Part shown: positions 32,453 through 43,573 of the stretch, piece by piece
Position numbering within the stretch: position 1 is the stretch's first letter
Layout: every line of letters begins with the position of its first letter
From: Chara braunii
Lineage: Eukaryota; Streptophyta; Charophyceae; Charales; Characeae
DNA: 50,540 nucleotides
Reading direction: 5' to 3'
Assembly: GCA_003427395.1 (NCBI GenBank)
Contig: BFEA01000185.1
Location: 1,871,200-1,921,739, forward strand
Translations under genes and position numbers: made by a program
Notes under the pieces: model-generated
What the model saw: only the letters and a program-made list of their open reading frames with translations
Told to the model about the DNA's origin: nothing
Database searches by the model: none

Positions 32453-32840
32453 GTGACCATAGCGCCGACCTCGACCTCGGCGAGGCCGTCCACCACCACC
32501 TGGAAGACCCTACTCTCCCTATGGCTGAGCGCCTCCAGCTCATCCTCTCCACCCTTTTTNGGGCACGCAGCCGCCCTGGTTACGCTGGNGCGTCGCCCCC
32601 CGAGGTCCCTCAGCAGGTCCTCCCTCAGCGCTTTGTCCCTCCTCGCGGTGTCCTTTCCGCGGAGGAGCGCGTGGCTATTTTGGGNTGGCGTGGGTGTTTG
32701 CGTTGCCGCCTGGACGGTCATACCTCCTCGCAGTGCCCTTATACTACCGCCCTCGACCACCACTACGATGACCTTTCCCTTCAGCGTCGTTCTCAGTCCC
32801 CCCCAAAGTTCCCCCTCTTACTTGGGTAGAGGACTTATTC
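32453..32840 (+). pseudogene. GC-rich foreign coding patch with CCHC knuckle inside LINE RT
   Basis: The patch reads in a frame of its own from GDHSADLDLGEAV through MAERLQLILS, PPEVPQQVLPQRFVPP, LSAEERVAIL to CLRCRLDGHTSSQCPY, a proper C-x2-C-x4-H-x4-C zinc knuckle as in a retrotransposon gag. GC content is about 60-65% against about 38-40% on both sides. Three single Ns (32560, 32589, 32685) lie inside it. The flanking LINE is not continued. It is either a gag-like fragment of another element or, more likely given the Ns, a wrong gap closure. Confidence 0.65.
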
Positions 32841-32842
32841 TG

Positions 32843-34310
32843 AAAAATTCCTAGACCTTCGAATTTCGAAACGCTCAAAAAGTAATGGGGAGAAAGGAGA
32901 CGTTATCCACGACCTATGTCTGGATGACCTATGGGTATCGCTTTTGCGGTCATTGCGAAGGTTACCCTTACCAAATAAACCTAGGCCAACACGCTATGAG
33001 GAAATCCTTCGACAACCTTTGTTTGGAAATACTAGATGGATTACGGATGAAAACGGATGTATATATAATAGCTCTAGCTCCCCCTGGTCTCAATGGGTGA
33101 AAAAAATGGTGATTCGTATCAAAGATATCTGGGATCTAGTTAAAAAAGGGAGGAAGACTTTTGAGATACAAAAAAAAAAAATTACTTACGCTCATAAATT
33201 GGAGCAGAGATTAAAACGTATAATCGATTCTATCCCTCTGACATGGGTAAGAGAATTAAGAAGAGGAGTAAGATTTCAGGAGGGTGACTTCGTGACAATC
33301 ACACATGACCCACAAGATTGGCAGTTTGGGCAAATAATAACCGTATTAAAAGAAGGGGCCCTAGTGACCAGATTCAAATTAACGTCAACTCACCTGCTAA
33401 GCCCTAGTTATGAGAACCAAGTGGAATTTGTACCTTTTCAGGAAATGTTTAGAGTAAGAGTCATATTTATCTCAACAATGTCTGGGTGGCGGATCTTTCA
33501 TCCATCTACTCCTATTCCAGACCTTCCTTTGGATCCACTTGAATGGGTATGGAAGACCGGGAAAAAATGTAAGTTGCGTACATTACAATCGCTTACGGTG
33601 AAGGCAACGTACCGACTCTTAAGACCAAGAGTGGATGTGTCATCAATAATAATAAACCGATGGACAAAACATCTGAATATAGATATACAAAGAATCAGAA
33701 ACATAAAATTCCTTAATCATCTCAGAAGACCCGCCAAGTTCGCTTCATTACAATGGCAAATCATTCACCGATGTCTTCCTACTAATGATTGGCTCATTGA
33801 CCATTCCAATCTCAAGCAAAAAGGTCTAACCCTTCCATGGTGTAAAGCATGTTTTTCGGCCTTTCCTAGTAAAAGAATTAGAGAGACAATTGAGCATGTC
33901 TTCCTTTAATGTCCTGGTACAGTGTTATTGTGGAGAAGGTGGGATTTTGTGTGGAGAGAATTGACAGGGATCGACTGACCTTGAAATTGAAAAACTATCC
34001 TACTGGACATTAGAATCCTATGGATATGAATCCTTCTGAATTGCAAAGTATTTTTTTTTATATAGGGCGGAAGGCCATTCTCTGGGCCATTTGGCACAAA
34101 CGATGTGTTTTTGAAAAAGAAGAGGTTAAATTGGAAGGAAATGATTTAGTTGAATTAATTCTGTCATTTGTGCAAACGAAAATACGCGCGCAATGGTCTT
34201 TGGTTAAAACTAAGTTACAAACGATGCATCAAAATGGAGATATCATTAGGTGTATCCTCAAATTCAATAAAGACTGGCTGGGAGAATCTGAAGGAAGGAC
34301 TCTAAGGTGA
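32843..34310 (+). pseudogene. LINE ORF2: C-terminal region with zf-RVT
   Basis: The frame 32944-33909 (321 residues, extendable upstream) contains WVKKMVIRIKDIWDLVKKGR, RIIDSIPLTWVRELRRG and GDFVTITHDPQDWQFGQI. The zf-RVT zinc-binding part follows: FASLQWQIIHRCLPTNDWLI, LPWCKAC, ETIEHVFL, then a stop at 33907 where other copies read QCPG. After further frame changes, 34020-34310 encodes GRKAILWAIWHKRCVFEKEE, a block shared by three other LINE relics in this window. Confidence 0.85.
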
Positions 34311-34630
34311 AAGTCTCAAACGAAATTTCTTTCTCAATTTAAGGGATTGGTTTTCTCTCTCTCCAGGAACTACTCTCAGAGCTCCAAAATTCTTTCCTGA
34401 CCCTTTTCCACCGTTGGCCTTATCCCTGGTTGACATGCAATGGTATGCTTTGTGATGGGCATTAATCCTTCTCAAAATTCTTTTTGATCTCTCCATTCTC
34501 TTCAAGAAGAGGGTGGAAAAATGAAGAAAGGTTAGAGCTAGCAGCTAGCTTTGGAAGGTGTTTTCTGGCGCCTATTATAGGTGAAGAGGTTGCTTGTTCT
34601 GATAACTATGTGCTTCATTTGTATATTCAA

Positions 34631-34668
34631 GGGATGCTGAACCCATTTTCCAGCAAAAAAAAAAAAAA
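34631..34668 (+). repeat. LINE 3' end: tail hairpin followed by poly-A
   Basis: GGGATGCTGAACCCATTTTC then CAGC and 14 As. Only stem 1 is present (GCTGAA / TCCAGC, one A.C mismatch); the A-run starts directly after it. It lies 320 bases after ORF2 of the LINE, linking this motif to the LINE 3' terminus. Confidence 0.8.
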
Positions 34669-34747
34669 GCCAATCAGATTTTTCTAGTAGTTCCTTGTCT
34701 TATTTTCATTGAATTTTCTGATGATTTTTTCTGAACGTACTCGTTAT

Positions 34748-34858
34748 GGGACACTGGGCCCGGTTCCCAGTTTGTGCCAATTAGTGAGGATATGGTTGTA
34801 TCTATGGGACGCTGGACCCGGTTTCCAGCAGGTGCTGCTCCCCACCAATCGATGAAGC
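34748..34858 (+). repeat. Two further LINE tail hairpins in tandem
   Basis: 34748-34771 has stem 1 ACTGGG / CCCAGT: two of six pairs differ from the consensus GCTGGA / TCCAGC and both keep pairing. 34806-34858 is a full tail (GCTGGA / TCCAGC, CCACCAAT loop, stem 2 GCTCC / GAAGC). (AT)n follows at 34868-34890. Confidence 0.8.
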
Positions 34859-34867
34859 TTGTTTTAA

Positions 34868-34965
34868 TATATATATATATATATATATATCATCACAAAC
34901 AGAACTGGCCGGTAAACCGTAGGCAGAGAGAGAGAAGAGGACAACAAACGAGGGGCATTGACAAA

Positions 34966-35002
<37 letters not shown>
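34868..35002. repeat. (AT)n microsatellites at 34868-34890 and 34970-35002
   Basis: Two pure AT dinucleotide runs separated by about 80 bases of unique sequence rich in GAGA. Confidence 0.95.
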
Positions 35003-35005
<3 letters not shown>

Positions 35006-35339
35006 ACCAGTCATTTGTAGGGAAACAATGATGTTTAATTTGTCATTTTAGCAATGCCACTTTGGCTGATTTTGATTTCATGATCTGGAACCGTTTAGTT
35101 TTCGGGTGTTTCGTCCATCTAGCTGCTACTCTATCCCTTTAGTTGATATTCGGCTTTAACATTCTGTATGTGGAATTGACAGACAGTGTATAAAGTGCTC
35201 TCCTGTACACTCGGCTGGTCTAGACTCAATGGATGGGGTCCAGTGCTAGGCATGAAATGAGAGTGTGTAGTCTGAAGGCCAACTGTGTTGTTTTGCATTT
35301 TTGTATCCTTATTCTATAGATCTGATGACTACCTAGTAC

Positions 35340-35780
35340 CCACCAATTGAGTTTCCTCTGATGGATTGGGAATTACTGTATTGCCACGAGTCTGTCTGGA
35401 TAGGGATAGGAGAGTTTCCCCAATGGGGTTAGTTTGTAAAACATTACCAAATTGAATCAGGTCTGATTGGTTTGTAATGGCTACCCAATCCCCTTCCTAT
35501 ATCATTTTCTCAAATTCAGTCTAAAGGGATCCTGTCTATGATTTTCTCTAATACTTTCACTGAGTTTTGGCAATAACGCAGTTGCCCCTGAAGGTCCAAT
35601 GAAAAAATTCACTCCTTAGCATCCGCATTTCATACAATGTCATCCCGAATCACCCAACCTTTCCATGTAAAGTCCATACAATTAAGAACATAACCCTGCA
35701 AGTCTTTGATCCAAGCCTCCGAAGTTTAAGGAGAGGCTCAATCGCATTTTCAACTTGGTTGGGCCCCAACCAACCTTGTG
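35340..35780 (-). pseudogene. LINE ORF2 relic (reverse strand)
   Basis: Reverse-strand reading contains KIIDRIPLD-x-I-x-E followed in another frame by GDWVAITNQTDLIQFGNV. These match RIIDSIPLTWVRE and GDFVTITHDPQDWQFGQI of the LINE at 33.2 kb. The two stops in the first block stand where Trp and Arg are expected, consistent with TGG and CGA to TGA changes. GYVLNCMDFTWKGW lies upstream. A 225-codon frame at 35750-36427 on the same strand has no recognised motif. Confidence 0.6.
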
Positions 35781-37060
35781 GAGATTCGCTTGTCACCTAC
35801 TCCTAAAATTCCACCCGTCGGGTCCACCCGATGAGAATGGCTTGCGGTGTTAGCCAAAAAGGAAAAAAATTGCATCACTTGCAGTTCGGAAAACCTAGGC
35901 GTGTCGTGCAGTGCCTCCACGCCCGGGTGTACTGGTAGCTTAATATCTCTGTATCCCCGTTTAAACAGGACCTGGTGCGAATGGTATCTCCCCCACTCCT
36001 CATCGTGTAGAAGATTAAAGTAGGGGTAATTGAGGAGTATAGGGCAGAGCTTGACGAACCACTTTATGAAATCGTGCGACTTTCTGCGCGAAGCTACTTG
36101 GGGGAATGTGACGGATCGAAGGGGTGAGCTGTGGAAAAATGGGTCGGGCGGGCTAGTTGCATGGATGCCCTCGTTTCTTTTCGTTTTCTGTTGGAAGTTT
36201 TCGGATCGGTGTCGGGAAAATCCCGCGCCAACGGTTGGATGACCGCGCCATGACAAGCGCAAGAAATAACTGTACCGTAGCTTTTTTCTTGTTCTGCCGT
36301 GAGCACTGAGAATTTTGGCGCGATCATCGCGGGGGAATATTGTTTTTGAATTTTCAGCTGATATCGAGCCCCTACGAGCTCGTGGAATTGTTTTTCCTTT
36401 CTGCTTTTTCGAAATTTCATATTGCAATTAGGATTTAGGCTAGGAATTTAGGTACTCTGAATTTTGTGCGCCACGCTTGCGCGCATCTTGCTGCGGGAAC
36501 TGTGCTCTGACTGGATCGCGCCCTTAATCTTGTGCAACTTTCGTTTTTGGCGGGCAAGATTGCAATTGTGTCTTTCTTCTTTCTCGGTTTCCCTCGTGTT
36601 TACTCGCCTTCTTCTTCTTCTTCCTCGCCTCGTATACTCTGTTCTAATTGGTCGGAGCGCCTGCATGACTGGATCGATGCATGAAGTGTGGCTATGACCC
36701 CCACGCCACGGCCTGACCATGCAGACGTAGGCACTTCCTCTCTTCTCCTCTTGTCCACCTGGGCTTAATCCTGTACCTTTCGCGCAGACATGCATGCTAC
36801 AAATTCCGCAAGCACGATTAGTTTGCTCTCTAAGAATTTCGAGGTTAGCGCGATCAGTGAGGGTCGGCCAACGAGCAAGTTTGGAAGGTGAGTAAGTATG
36901 AGAGTTAGACGATCTGACGCGCTGGTGTCGGGTATGCGGGGTTGACGTGCGGGGCTGCGACGGACTGTGGCGCACGTGCGAACCTGGCTTGCATGCTCGG
37001 ACCAAGCAGGGTGACAACTCTGTGTGGATGCGAGGTGGCGGACTGCTCGCATCGGGAGCG
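35781..37060. other. Intergenic DNA, no supported gene
   Basis: Long reverse-strand frames at 35750-36427 and 36448-37395 show no conserved motif and cross repeats. Nothing else is supported. Confidence 0.4.

Positions 37061-37133
<73 letters not shown>
37061..37133. repeat. (GA)n microsatellite
   Basis: An almost pure GA run of about 72 bases. The Ser-Leu and Arg-Glu frames across it are artefacts of the repeat. Confidence 0.97.
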
Positions 37134-37134
<1 letters not shown>

Positions 37135-37747
37135 ACAATTGTGTGGGTGTGGGATAAGGTTCTTTTTGTTGTTCCTTTCTTTTCCTCTGTTCATCTGTAT
37201 AATTTTGGATCCGGATATGGTCGATTTTATCACGACCTTTTTGGACTTCTCTTGTAAATCATCTTTGATTTTCCTTGTCGTTGACTTCGTATGCATGCAT
37301 GGAATGAATGTGAAGTTTATTTTGTTAGCGATCTTTTCGGATTTCCAACCTCTTTTGCGATGCCTGTTTCGTCTTTGTTCACTATTCGCTTGCATGAGCT
37401 ATACGCTCATATCTGATTGAAAACGCTCGTTATGGACGTTTGGATTTAGCCGTTAACCTTCGATCACCCAAAGTGTTGCGAGGAGTTGATTGTTTTGTCC
37501 CCTCTTTCCTCCTTTCCGTCACATGTATGGCATATAATGATCGGATCGCACCCAACATAGCAGGGGTAGGTTATCTGCATGCATGTTGAATGCGATTGAC
37601 CCCCATAACCAACCCGTTGTTTCTCATGTACACGCTCGCGTACGACCACGATCTCGAGGAAGTCGAGTCGCTACGTACGCGCTCGCCTCCGTGAGTCAGC
37701 CTAAGACTTCGCACGAGGATGCAGGAGACCGAGCTTTCTAAACAGAT

Positions 37748-38130
37748 ATGGCTGCAGAATTTTCCTATTGGATGTCCGATCGTGAGAGCTTGAGGGACCT
37801 GGAATACCGCGAATACTGGGAAAATGAACAACTCTGACGGCGGGGAAATTTAAGAAATCTGGAATTCGATTGTGCGCAAGGAATTTTCACTGTGCCATAG
37901 CTAATGACCCTAGGGGCCCCGACTACCCGGATACTTATAACACGCAATATTTCATATCCCCCGGCTTCGTTGTTATTCCCGCCAGTTTCCCTCCCTTTCA
38001 CCTCCTCCTTCCATATCACCGGCTCACGGTGGTGCCGTGAAACTCTATAGCCCGCTATTGGCCCTGTAAACCGTGTAAACAGTGTTGGCAGCACCAGGTA
38101 CAGCGAGCCTCAGAAATCGCCCGGCGAGAC
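37748..38130 (+). pseudogene. U3-encoded ORF, broken copy in the 5' LTR of B
   Basis: It begins MAAEFSYWMSDRESLRDLEY and continues REYWE, homologous to the start of the ORF at 47368. A TGA at 37835 and frame changes follow. Near 38045-38130 a frame reads IARYWPCKPCKQCWQH and then IARRD, matching IAPYWPQPPCLECLRDH and IRRT of 47368-47790, with the CxxC pair kept. Function unknown. Confidence 0.5.
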
Positions 38131-38433
38131 TGAACCTGGGCTGCGCGGCCCCGACAATTGGTCGAACCACACAACCAACCGTGAAGGCCAAACCAGAAGA
38201 GATGGTGATTTCCGTTTTCGAGTTTTGGAGCTGAGTCCGTTGGAAGGAGCAAGGTTGTTAGGATTTTGTCCGAGAATGCAAAAGTGTTTAGATCTGTCGG
38301 TACTGTGATTGTGGAAGAGTACCCTGGGATTTTTAGTCGGGGATGCACTGCGCATGCCATCTGCCTTATGCTGCACGACATTTGCGGCCTCTCTTCTATG
38401 CACACTCCACGAGGGGCGGACCGCCTACATCCT

Positions 38434-38441
38434 TATAAAAA
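38434..38441 (+). promoter_or_regulatory. TATA box of the 5' LTR of copy B
   Basis: TATAAAAA, 185 bases before the LTR end, at the same relative place as the boxes at 1281 and 47963. Confidence 0.6.
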
Positions 38442-38618
38442 TTAAAGTGTCGAGTACGACCTACATGTACCCTCTTATGTTTTTACCCCCGAAACTTGCC
38501 ATAGGAGATCTCAGTTCCGACCTTCCCCCCCACTTTCCTAAAATCCTTGGCACACCCCCTTTTCGCACTTCCGGGCCCCCATCCCACTCCGATCAGAAAG
38601 TCGCGCTGGGCGTGAGGT

Positions 38619-38630
38619 TGGTATCGGAGC
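38619..38630 (+). other. Primer-binding site, copy B
   Basis: TGGTATCGGAGC, identical to copy A and directly after the LTR end; initiator Met tRNA type. Confidence 0.85.
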
Positions 38631-38776
38631 AGATACATGGCAAGCCCACGGGATTAGCAAGAAGGTAGTTAGCATAAAATGATCTGGCTAACAGAGGACG
38701 ACCCAGACCGCGGAACGCACCACGACACGATCCTATAGCAACAAGAAGTAGGTCGGCTGCTCGACAGGCAATAAAT

Positions 38777-39961
38777 ATGAACGTCAATCAGCAAAATCCC
38801 AACTAGCCCAATCAGGCACCAGCACCGCGGACACGGGCACTTGTGGCCCCGCACGATCTCTACCTTTTTTATCCTGCCCATCGTCTAGCGGGAGCATGGC
38901 TGGCCACGCTCCGAGCGCAGCGATACGACAATGACGAAGCACGAATCAATATCCCCGCCAGATTGGGAGGGGACGCGCATCATTGGTTCAACACATACGT
39001 TCGGATCGATCTTTCGACATTCGAACAAGAGTTTTTGAATCGTTTCGATTACATTCATCTAGAACAAGCTTTTTTCATGATTAAGGATCGAGTCCAAAAA
39101 CCACTCGAATCCGTCACTGAATATCGCAATCGGATTTACCAAATGTTTGTTAAAACTGAATGGGGAGAACAGGTAGGGAGAAATTTGTTTATTGACGGGC
39201 TTCGCAGTAGGACAATGAGGGCGAGACTGCGGAAATAGTTTTCCCCCATTAACCATACGTTGCAACAGATCATGGCAGCAGCGGAAGAGATGGAATGGAA
39301 GTTCGCCTCGAGCTTCCTGGAAGGAGAAGACTATCCTAGGGAGGAAGATTCGTCTGAATTAGCGAGAGCCAAAGCATAACTCGCCGCGCTACAAAACAAA
39401 TTCGAAAACATGGGATTCGTGTCGGGTCCTGTCTTATATCTTGAGCAAATCATACCTAAACGATCGACTCCCGACGCAATCACAGGGGTACTTGTTCCTG
39501 TGATGACTGCTCCCCCGCCCCCGGCCGAAAGTCCTACACGATCAAGCGAATCGACTGCGGTACTAGAACTGACCAAAACGTTGGTTACCTTGATACAGGG
39601 AAGCAAAAAGGAGCAGTGTGAGCACAACGCTAGGATAGAGTCGTTGATGCGATCGATGCATCCCATTGCCGTAAGAGTCGCGCCAATACAGCCCAGATTG
39701 ACCCCGACTCTGGCGATAGGCAGAGCTGCAGGCAACCCGAGTGTTTGCTACACGTGTCACCTGCCTGGACACATAGCTCGGGACTGCCCCCATCGACCCG
39801 CACAAGCTCGAGTCGGAGGCGCACCAGTGGTCGCGACACTCATCGCTAATGGGCCAGGAAGAGTAGGAGCGATGTTGGAAGAAATGGAAGGAGGAGGGAG
39901 TACGTTTGCCACTACGAAAGACGTTGCAGAGCTTATTCCTCTAGACGAGTACGTGACATAA
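38777..39961 (+). pseudogene. gag: gag of copy B
   Basis: About 394 codons. It begins MNVNQ as in copy A. The capsid-type core is visible (INIPARLGGDAHHWFN, FLNRFDYIH, EQAFFMIKDRVQKPL, NLFIDGL). A complete zinc knuckle, CYTCHLPGHIARDC, lies at 39746-39787. In-frame stops are TAG at 38804, TAG at 39236 (copy A has CAG), TAA at 39377 and the terminal TAA at 39959. The frame continues unshifted into the protease, so the last stop is probably also a mutated CAA and gag-pro was continuous. Confidence 0.9.
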
Positions 39962-40840
39962 GGATATCCGGGTTTGGGAATGATCGGGACTATTAGACCC
40001 GCACATGAACAGCGAGATGTGGCGGAATGGAGACCCTTCCCAGGGGAAATGGAATCTGGAGGACCCACCTTCGTCACTGGGGAAATAGATGTTCTAAACG
40101 TCGTCCGCGCTCTGGATCACCGCATTCCCCTCCCGATCGGACATCTGTTATCCATTTCGAAACAGGCTAACGAGCGCATGTTGCAACACTGCAAGGCGAA
40201 CAAAAAACGATTCGCCCTTGCGAGAACGGCGAACACGAAAGGAGAAGCCCATGTCCAAGAGGACAACCCGAACCCCGCCAGTACGTCGGAACCTATACGA
40301 GTGGGACTAATACAAAAAGATGATAACTTTCTGCGGATCAAAGCGATCCCATGGAAATCCGCCGAATGTGACATCGAGGTCTGGGGAATCCCGTACAATG
40401 CCATCATCGACTCATGAGCTGCTGTCTTGGCTAGTTCGCTAAAGGTAGTAGAAAGAGAGGGAAGAAGAAAAGACTTGATCATGCTAACAGACAGAGATCA
40501 TCTTGTCTCCGCAGATGAGGAGAAAATCAAGACCGTAGGACGAATACCCAACGTTGCTTTCCGACTGGGAAAGGTACATGCTTTGGGAGATGTTGACGTA
40601 TTAGATGTAAGCACATACGACGTTCTTTTGGGATTGCCCGCTCTCACGGCACTGCGGGCCAACCTAGATTTCGAAAGACGATCGATTGTTCTCCGGAATA
40701 CGGGAGGGAAACCATACGCCATCCCTATGAGATTGACTCTTAGAACGGTGGCAGAGGTAACCCAGAAAGCTTCTCCGATGCCCAGAGGAACTCTTCGAAT
40801 GATCGCTTGGAAGAAACTTGCGGAACGCAGTAATCACTAG
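39962..40840 (+). pseudogene. pol: Protease of copy B
   Basis: Retroviral-type aspartic protease in the gag frame. IPYNAIIDS, then TGA (40415-40417), then AAV occupies the place of the D-S/T-G-A active-site loop, so the catalytic Gly is replaced by a stop. DVLLGLPAL is the later ILG-x-P block. The N-terminal part (39974-40300) is a linker with conserved GMIGTIRPAHE. It ends at TAG 40838. Copy A lacks this region entirely. Confidence 0.8.
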
Positions 40841-41520
40841 ACAAAGGAGCCAAACCTCTCAAGAGACACTGATAATAGCGACGAAGATGAGTTAGTAATT
40901 CGGGAGTTAGTGCAACAACGAGTCCGCTATCCGATTCGACAAGCAACCATGAAAACGTTCAAACTCACGAAAGGAAATATCCAGAGAACACGCGCATTAA
41001 TTTTGGGTGAACCGCTTTATGCAAATTTCCCGGATGGCCGATTCTTTGGAACCCCCTTGGACCTTATATGAGGGCACCTTTCCACTGCTTGTGAGATACA
41101 GGGATAAGCAAGCCTTTTGCGATATTACGGAGCTACCCCGTTCCTTGTTGCCTCCGGGAAAAAGATAAGACTGCTGAGACTAGGGGTCGAGGCCGAGGCT
41201 TTGGAACTCCCTGCGCGTCGCGGCACAGGACACAACAATCTCGGGATCAGGATCGCTGAAAGACCCGTATGATGACAGGATGTCCGCGACGGCGTAATCC
41301 CGGAGGAACACGTGGAGATCCGAGAGGACGAGGCCGAAATGATGGCCACAGTGTTTTCTTGGCAATCGGACAATTCATTCATCTCCGCGCCCCCGTTCGA
41401 AAACAATGATAGGATCAACATGAAACAGATTACCATTCAAATACTAAACGAACTCTATGAGTTGCATGTACCACATTGCGTGCCCGACAAGATTCACCGT
41501 CTATCGCAGAAATTCTAAAG
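40841..41520 (+). pseudogene. pol: Protease-RT linker of copy B
   Basis: Aligned with 7005-7715 of copy A: QRTRALILGEPL, EALE, PEEHVEIRE, TVFSWQSDNSFIS and YELHVP. Several stops and shifts between 41060 and 41280. No catalytic motif. Confidence 0.7.
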
Positions 41521-42410
41521 GAATATCAGGGAGCGATCAGTGTGACAGACACGGATATTGGACCATCGTTAGTCATTCAACATGAGATCCAGACCGGAAA
41601 TCATCCTCCGATCCATTGCAAACCGTACAGATATTCCCTCGCGAAATGAAAAACAACATTGCAAAGGATTCGGGAATTCGAAACTAACGGGTGGATTGAA
41701 CCAGCCACAGGACTGTGGTCGTTCCCCGTAGTCCTAGTACAGAAGAAAAACGGGTCGATTCACATTTGCATCAATTATCACAAACTGAATGATATCACGA
41801 TTAAGGATGTGTATTCCCTTCCCCGTATCGACGATTTGCTTGATGTGATTGGGTGTGCTAATTATTTTAGTAAGTTTGATATTCGTCATGGGTTCCACCA
41901 CATCCTGGTTAAGGAGGAGGACCGACCCAAGACTGCCTTCGTTTTGTTTGAAAATACCTGGCAGTGGGTTCGGTGTCCGATGGGGATCTGCAATGCGCCG
42001 ACTACGTTCCAGAGAGCGATGAATGTAACGTTCCCAAATTTCGTTAACAAAACCCGACTGACTCAATGGATGATCAATTTCTTCGTCATTGTGTATATGA
42101 ACGATATTTTGGTCTACTCATAATCGTTCAACGGACACGCACAACATATTGAATGGACATTGGGAGCCCTGCGGGACGCTGGATTTAAGGTTGCGCTAGA
42201 AAAAAATGATTTTTTCCTTTATGAGATCTCGTTCCTAGGCTACGTGGTGACTCGGGGAGGCTTGACGCCCGATTCGAGAAAAATCGTGGCCGTACGAGAT
42301 GCCCCGACTCCCACGTCACTGACGCAAGTTCGAGCCTTTCAGGGGTTGGCTTCATATTATCGTCGATTCATGAAGGGTTTTGCCGCTATCGCACGGCCCC
42401 TAACGAACTT
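41521..42410 (+). pseudogene. pol: Reverse transcriptase of copy B
   Basis: Blocks in order: IREFETNGWIEPATG, VLVQKKNGSIHICINY, YSLPRIDDLLDVI, FDIRHGFHHILV, RCPMGICNAPTTFQRAM, the catalytic box as YMND (42094-42105; YMDD in copy A, a GAC to AAC change), SFLGYVVTRGG and ASYYRRFMKGFA. TAA at 42121 interrupts it. The frame stops at the MITE inserted after 42410. Apart from that it aligns end to end with copy A. Confidence 0.93.
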
Positions 42411-42910
42411 CAACAGATAACTTTCCTGAATTATCTATATTAAAATTACATCCTAAATTCTAAATTTTCATTCCATCTTGAAAAATGTCATTCCAATTTT
42501 AAAATTTCTTGTCTTACTTGAGAACTTTCATTCCAAGAATGGGGTATCCCTTCTTATTTGAACTGCATGCTAGAGATGGAATGAAAGTCTGGATGAATTC
42601 ATGAAATATTTTAATTGGACTGTCATTCTATGTAAGGATTTTCAGTCATAAATGGGTTAGTCCAATCTAAATTAGAAGGTTTTTGTTATAGTAGAATGAA
42701 AGTTTAATTAAGACATTTCATAAAATCGTCCAGACTTTCATTCCATCTTGAACGAATAGATATAGTTGGAAGGGAGAACTCATATTTAGACAGGAACTTA
42801 TCAAATTTTAGAAATGGATGAACATTGGAATGATAATTTATAAATATGAAGGATTTTTTTTTAATGGAATGTTTATTCAACTTTCATTTCTCGTGGGAAT
42901 TTTTCTGTTG
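42411..42910. mobile_element. 500-bp AT-rich MITE inserted in pol of copy B
   Basis: Removing 42411-42910 together with one copy of the flanking TT restores the pol reading frame and alignment to copy A (LTNLL-x-KDQPLSW). The ends are CAACAGA and TCTGTTG, a short inverted repeat. Inside, TTTCATTCCATCTTGAA-like sequence recurs in both orientations (for example GATGGAATGAAAGTCTGG at 42576 and CCAGACTTTCATTCCATC at 42731), giving an internal foldback. No ORF. The 2-base TT duplication fits no common superfamily well. Confidence 0.75.
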
Positions 42911-43390
42911 TTGCTACGGAAGGACCAGCCCCTCAGTTGGAACGCGGAGTGCGAACAGGCCTTCAGTGCTCTGAAAGAGGCCCTAGCCACGACGCCTATT
43001 TTGATTCAACCGGACCCGGCCAAGCAATTCATACTCATCACATATTGGCAGCTTGAGGCAATCTCCGCTATCCTGGCGCAGAAGGGGAACGATGGTCGCG
43101 AACACGTCATCGAGTACGCGTCCCGTACCGTACCGGACGAGAGGAGGAACGATTCAGCTCCGCAAGGAGAATGCTACGCAGTGGTTTGGGGAATTCAGCA
43201 CTTCCATCCGTATCTGTACGGGCAGAAGTTCCTGCTCGTCACGGACCACGAACCCTTGTTAGCTCTCAAGCTACTCACTAATTACATGGGAATGATTGGG
43301 CGCTGGATGGTACGACTGTAAGAATACGACTTTGACATCATCCATCGAAAGACGGAGCGGCACGGTGACGCAGACAGATTTACGCGACTG
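42911..43390 (+). pseudogene. pol: RNase H of copy B
   Basis: PLSWNAECEQAFSALKEAL, FILITYWQLEAISAIL (the Asp of the TD motif is Tyr), HVIEYASRTV, ECYAVVWGIQHFHPYLYG and VTDHEPLLAL follow the Ty3 RNase H pattern. TAA at 43319 stands where copy A has CAA. IIHRKTERHGDAD ends the domain. Confidence 0.88.
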
Positions 43391-43573
43391 CACCGTCGGG
43401 CAAGGGTTGCTAAGGCCGAAGAGATTACGTCGTGGACAGAACCAGAACTGACCACGGTACGGACAAGTGACAATTCTTTCTCACAACAAGAAGTAGCACG
43501 AGGCGATTGGTGACAGAGGTAACTAGTATGAGGTTCCTCTTTCTCCCCTCTCATCCTCATCTTTTCCCTCCCT

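Larger units (their letters stand above)
26884..34668 (+). mobile_element. LINE (non-LTR retrotransposon), near full length, decayed
   Basis: The order is ORF1 with zinc knuckle, AP-type endonuclease, RT (N-terminal part), a foreign patch, zf-RVT, a conserved C-terminal block, a 3' UTR of about 320 bases, a tail hairpin and a 14-base A run at 34655-34668. This is plant-type L1-like organisation. The true 5' end is not defined; 26884 is only the first recognisable frame. ORF1 and ORF2 contain stops and frameshifts and the RT catalytic box is missing, so it cannot move by itself. Relatives lie at 13.1-13.9, 23.3-24.0, 35.3-35.8, 48.2-48.6 and 49.5-49.9 kb. Confidence 0.88.
37140..38618 (+). repeat. 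5' LTR of copy B (left boundary approximate)
   Basis: The end at 38618 is fixed by the PBS. The R-U5-like block 38504-38618 matches copies at 1340 and 48021. CTGTATAATTTTGGA near 37196 resembles CTGTGTAATTTTGAC near 31 of copy A, so the LTR extends at least that far left. I could not define its first base. Confidence 0.65.

Noticed and set aside
35750-36427. 225-codon reverse-strand frame as a host gene
   Set aside because: No recognised motif, no homologue in the window, basic low-information composition; it borders a LINE relic, so it is more probably decayed LINE or random.
36765-37420. Ser-Leu and Arg-Glu repeat proteins
   Set aside because: They are translations of the (GA)n microsatellite; no conserved flanking domain.
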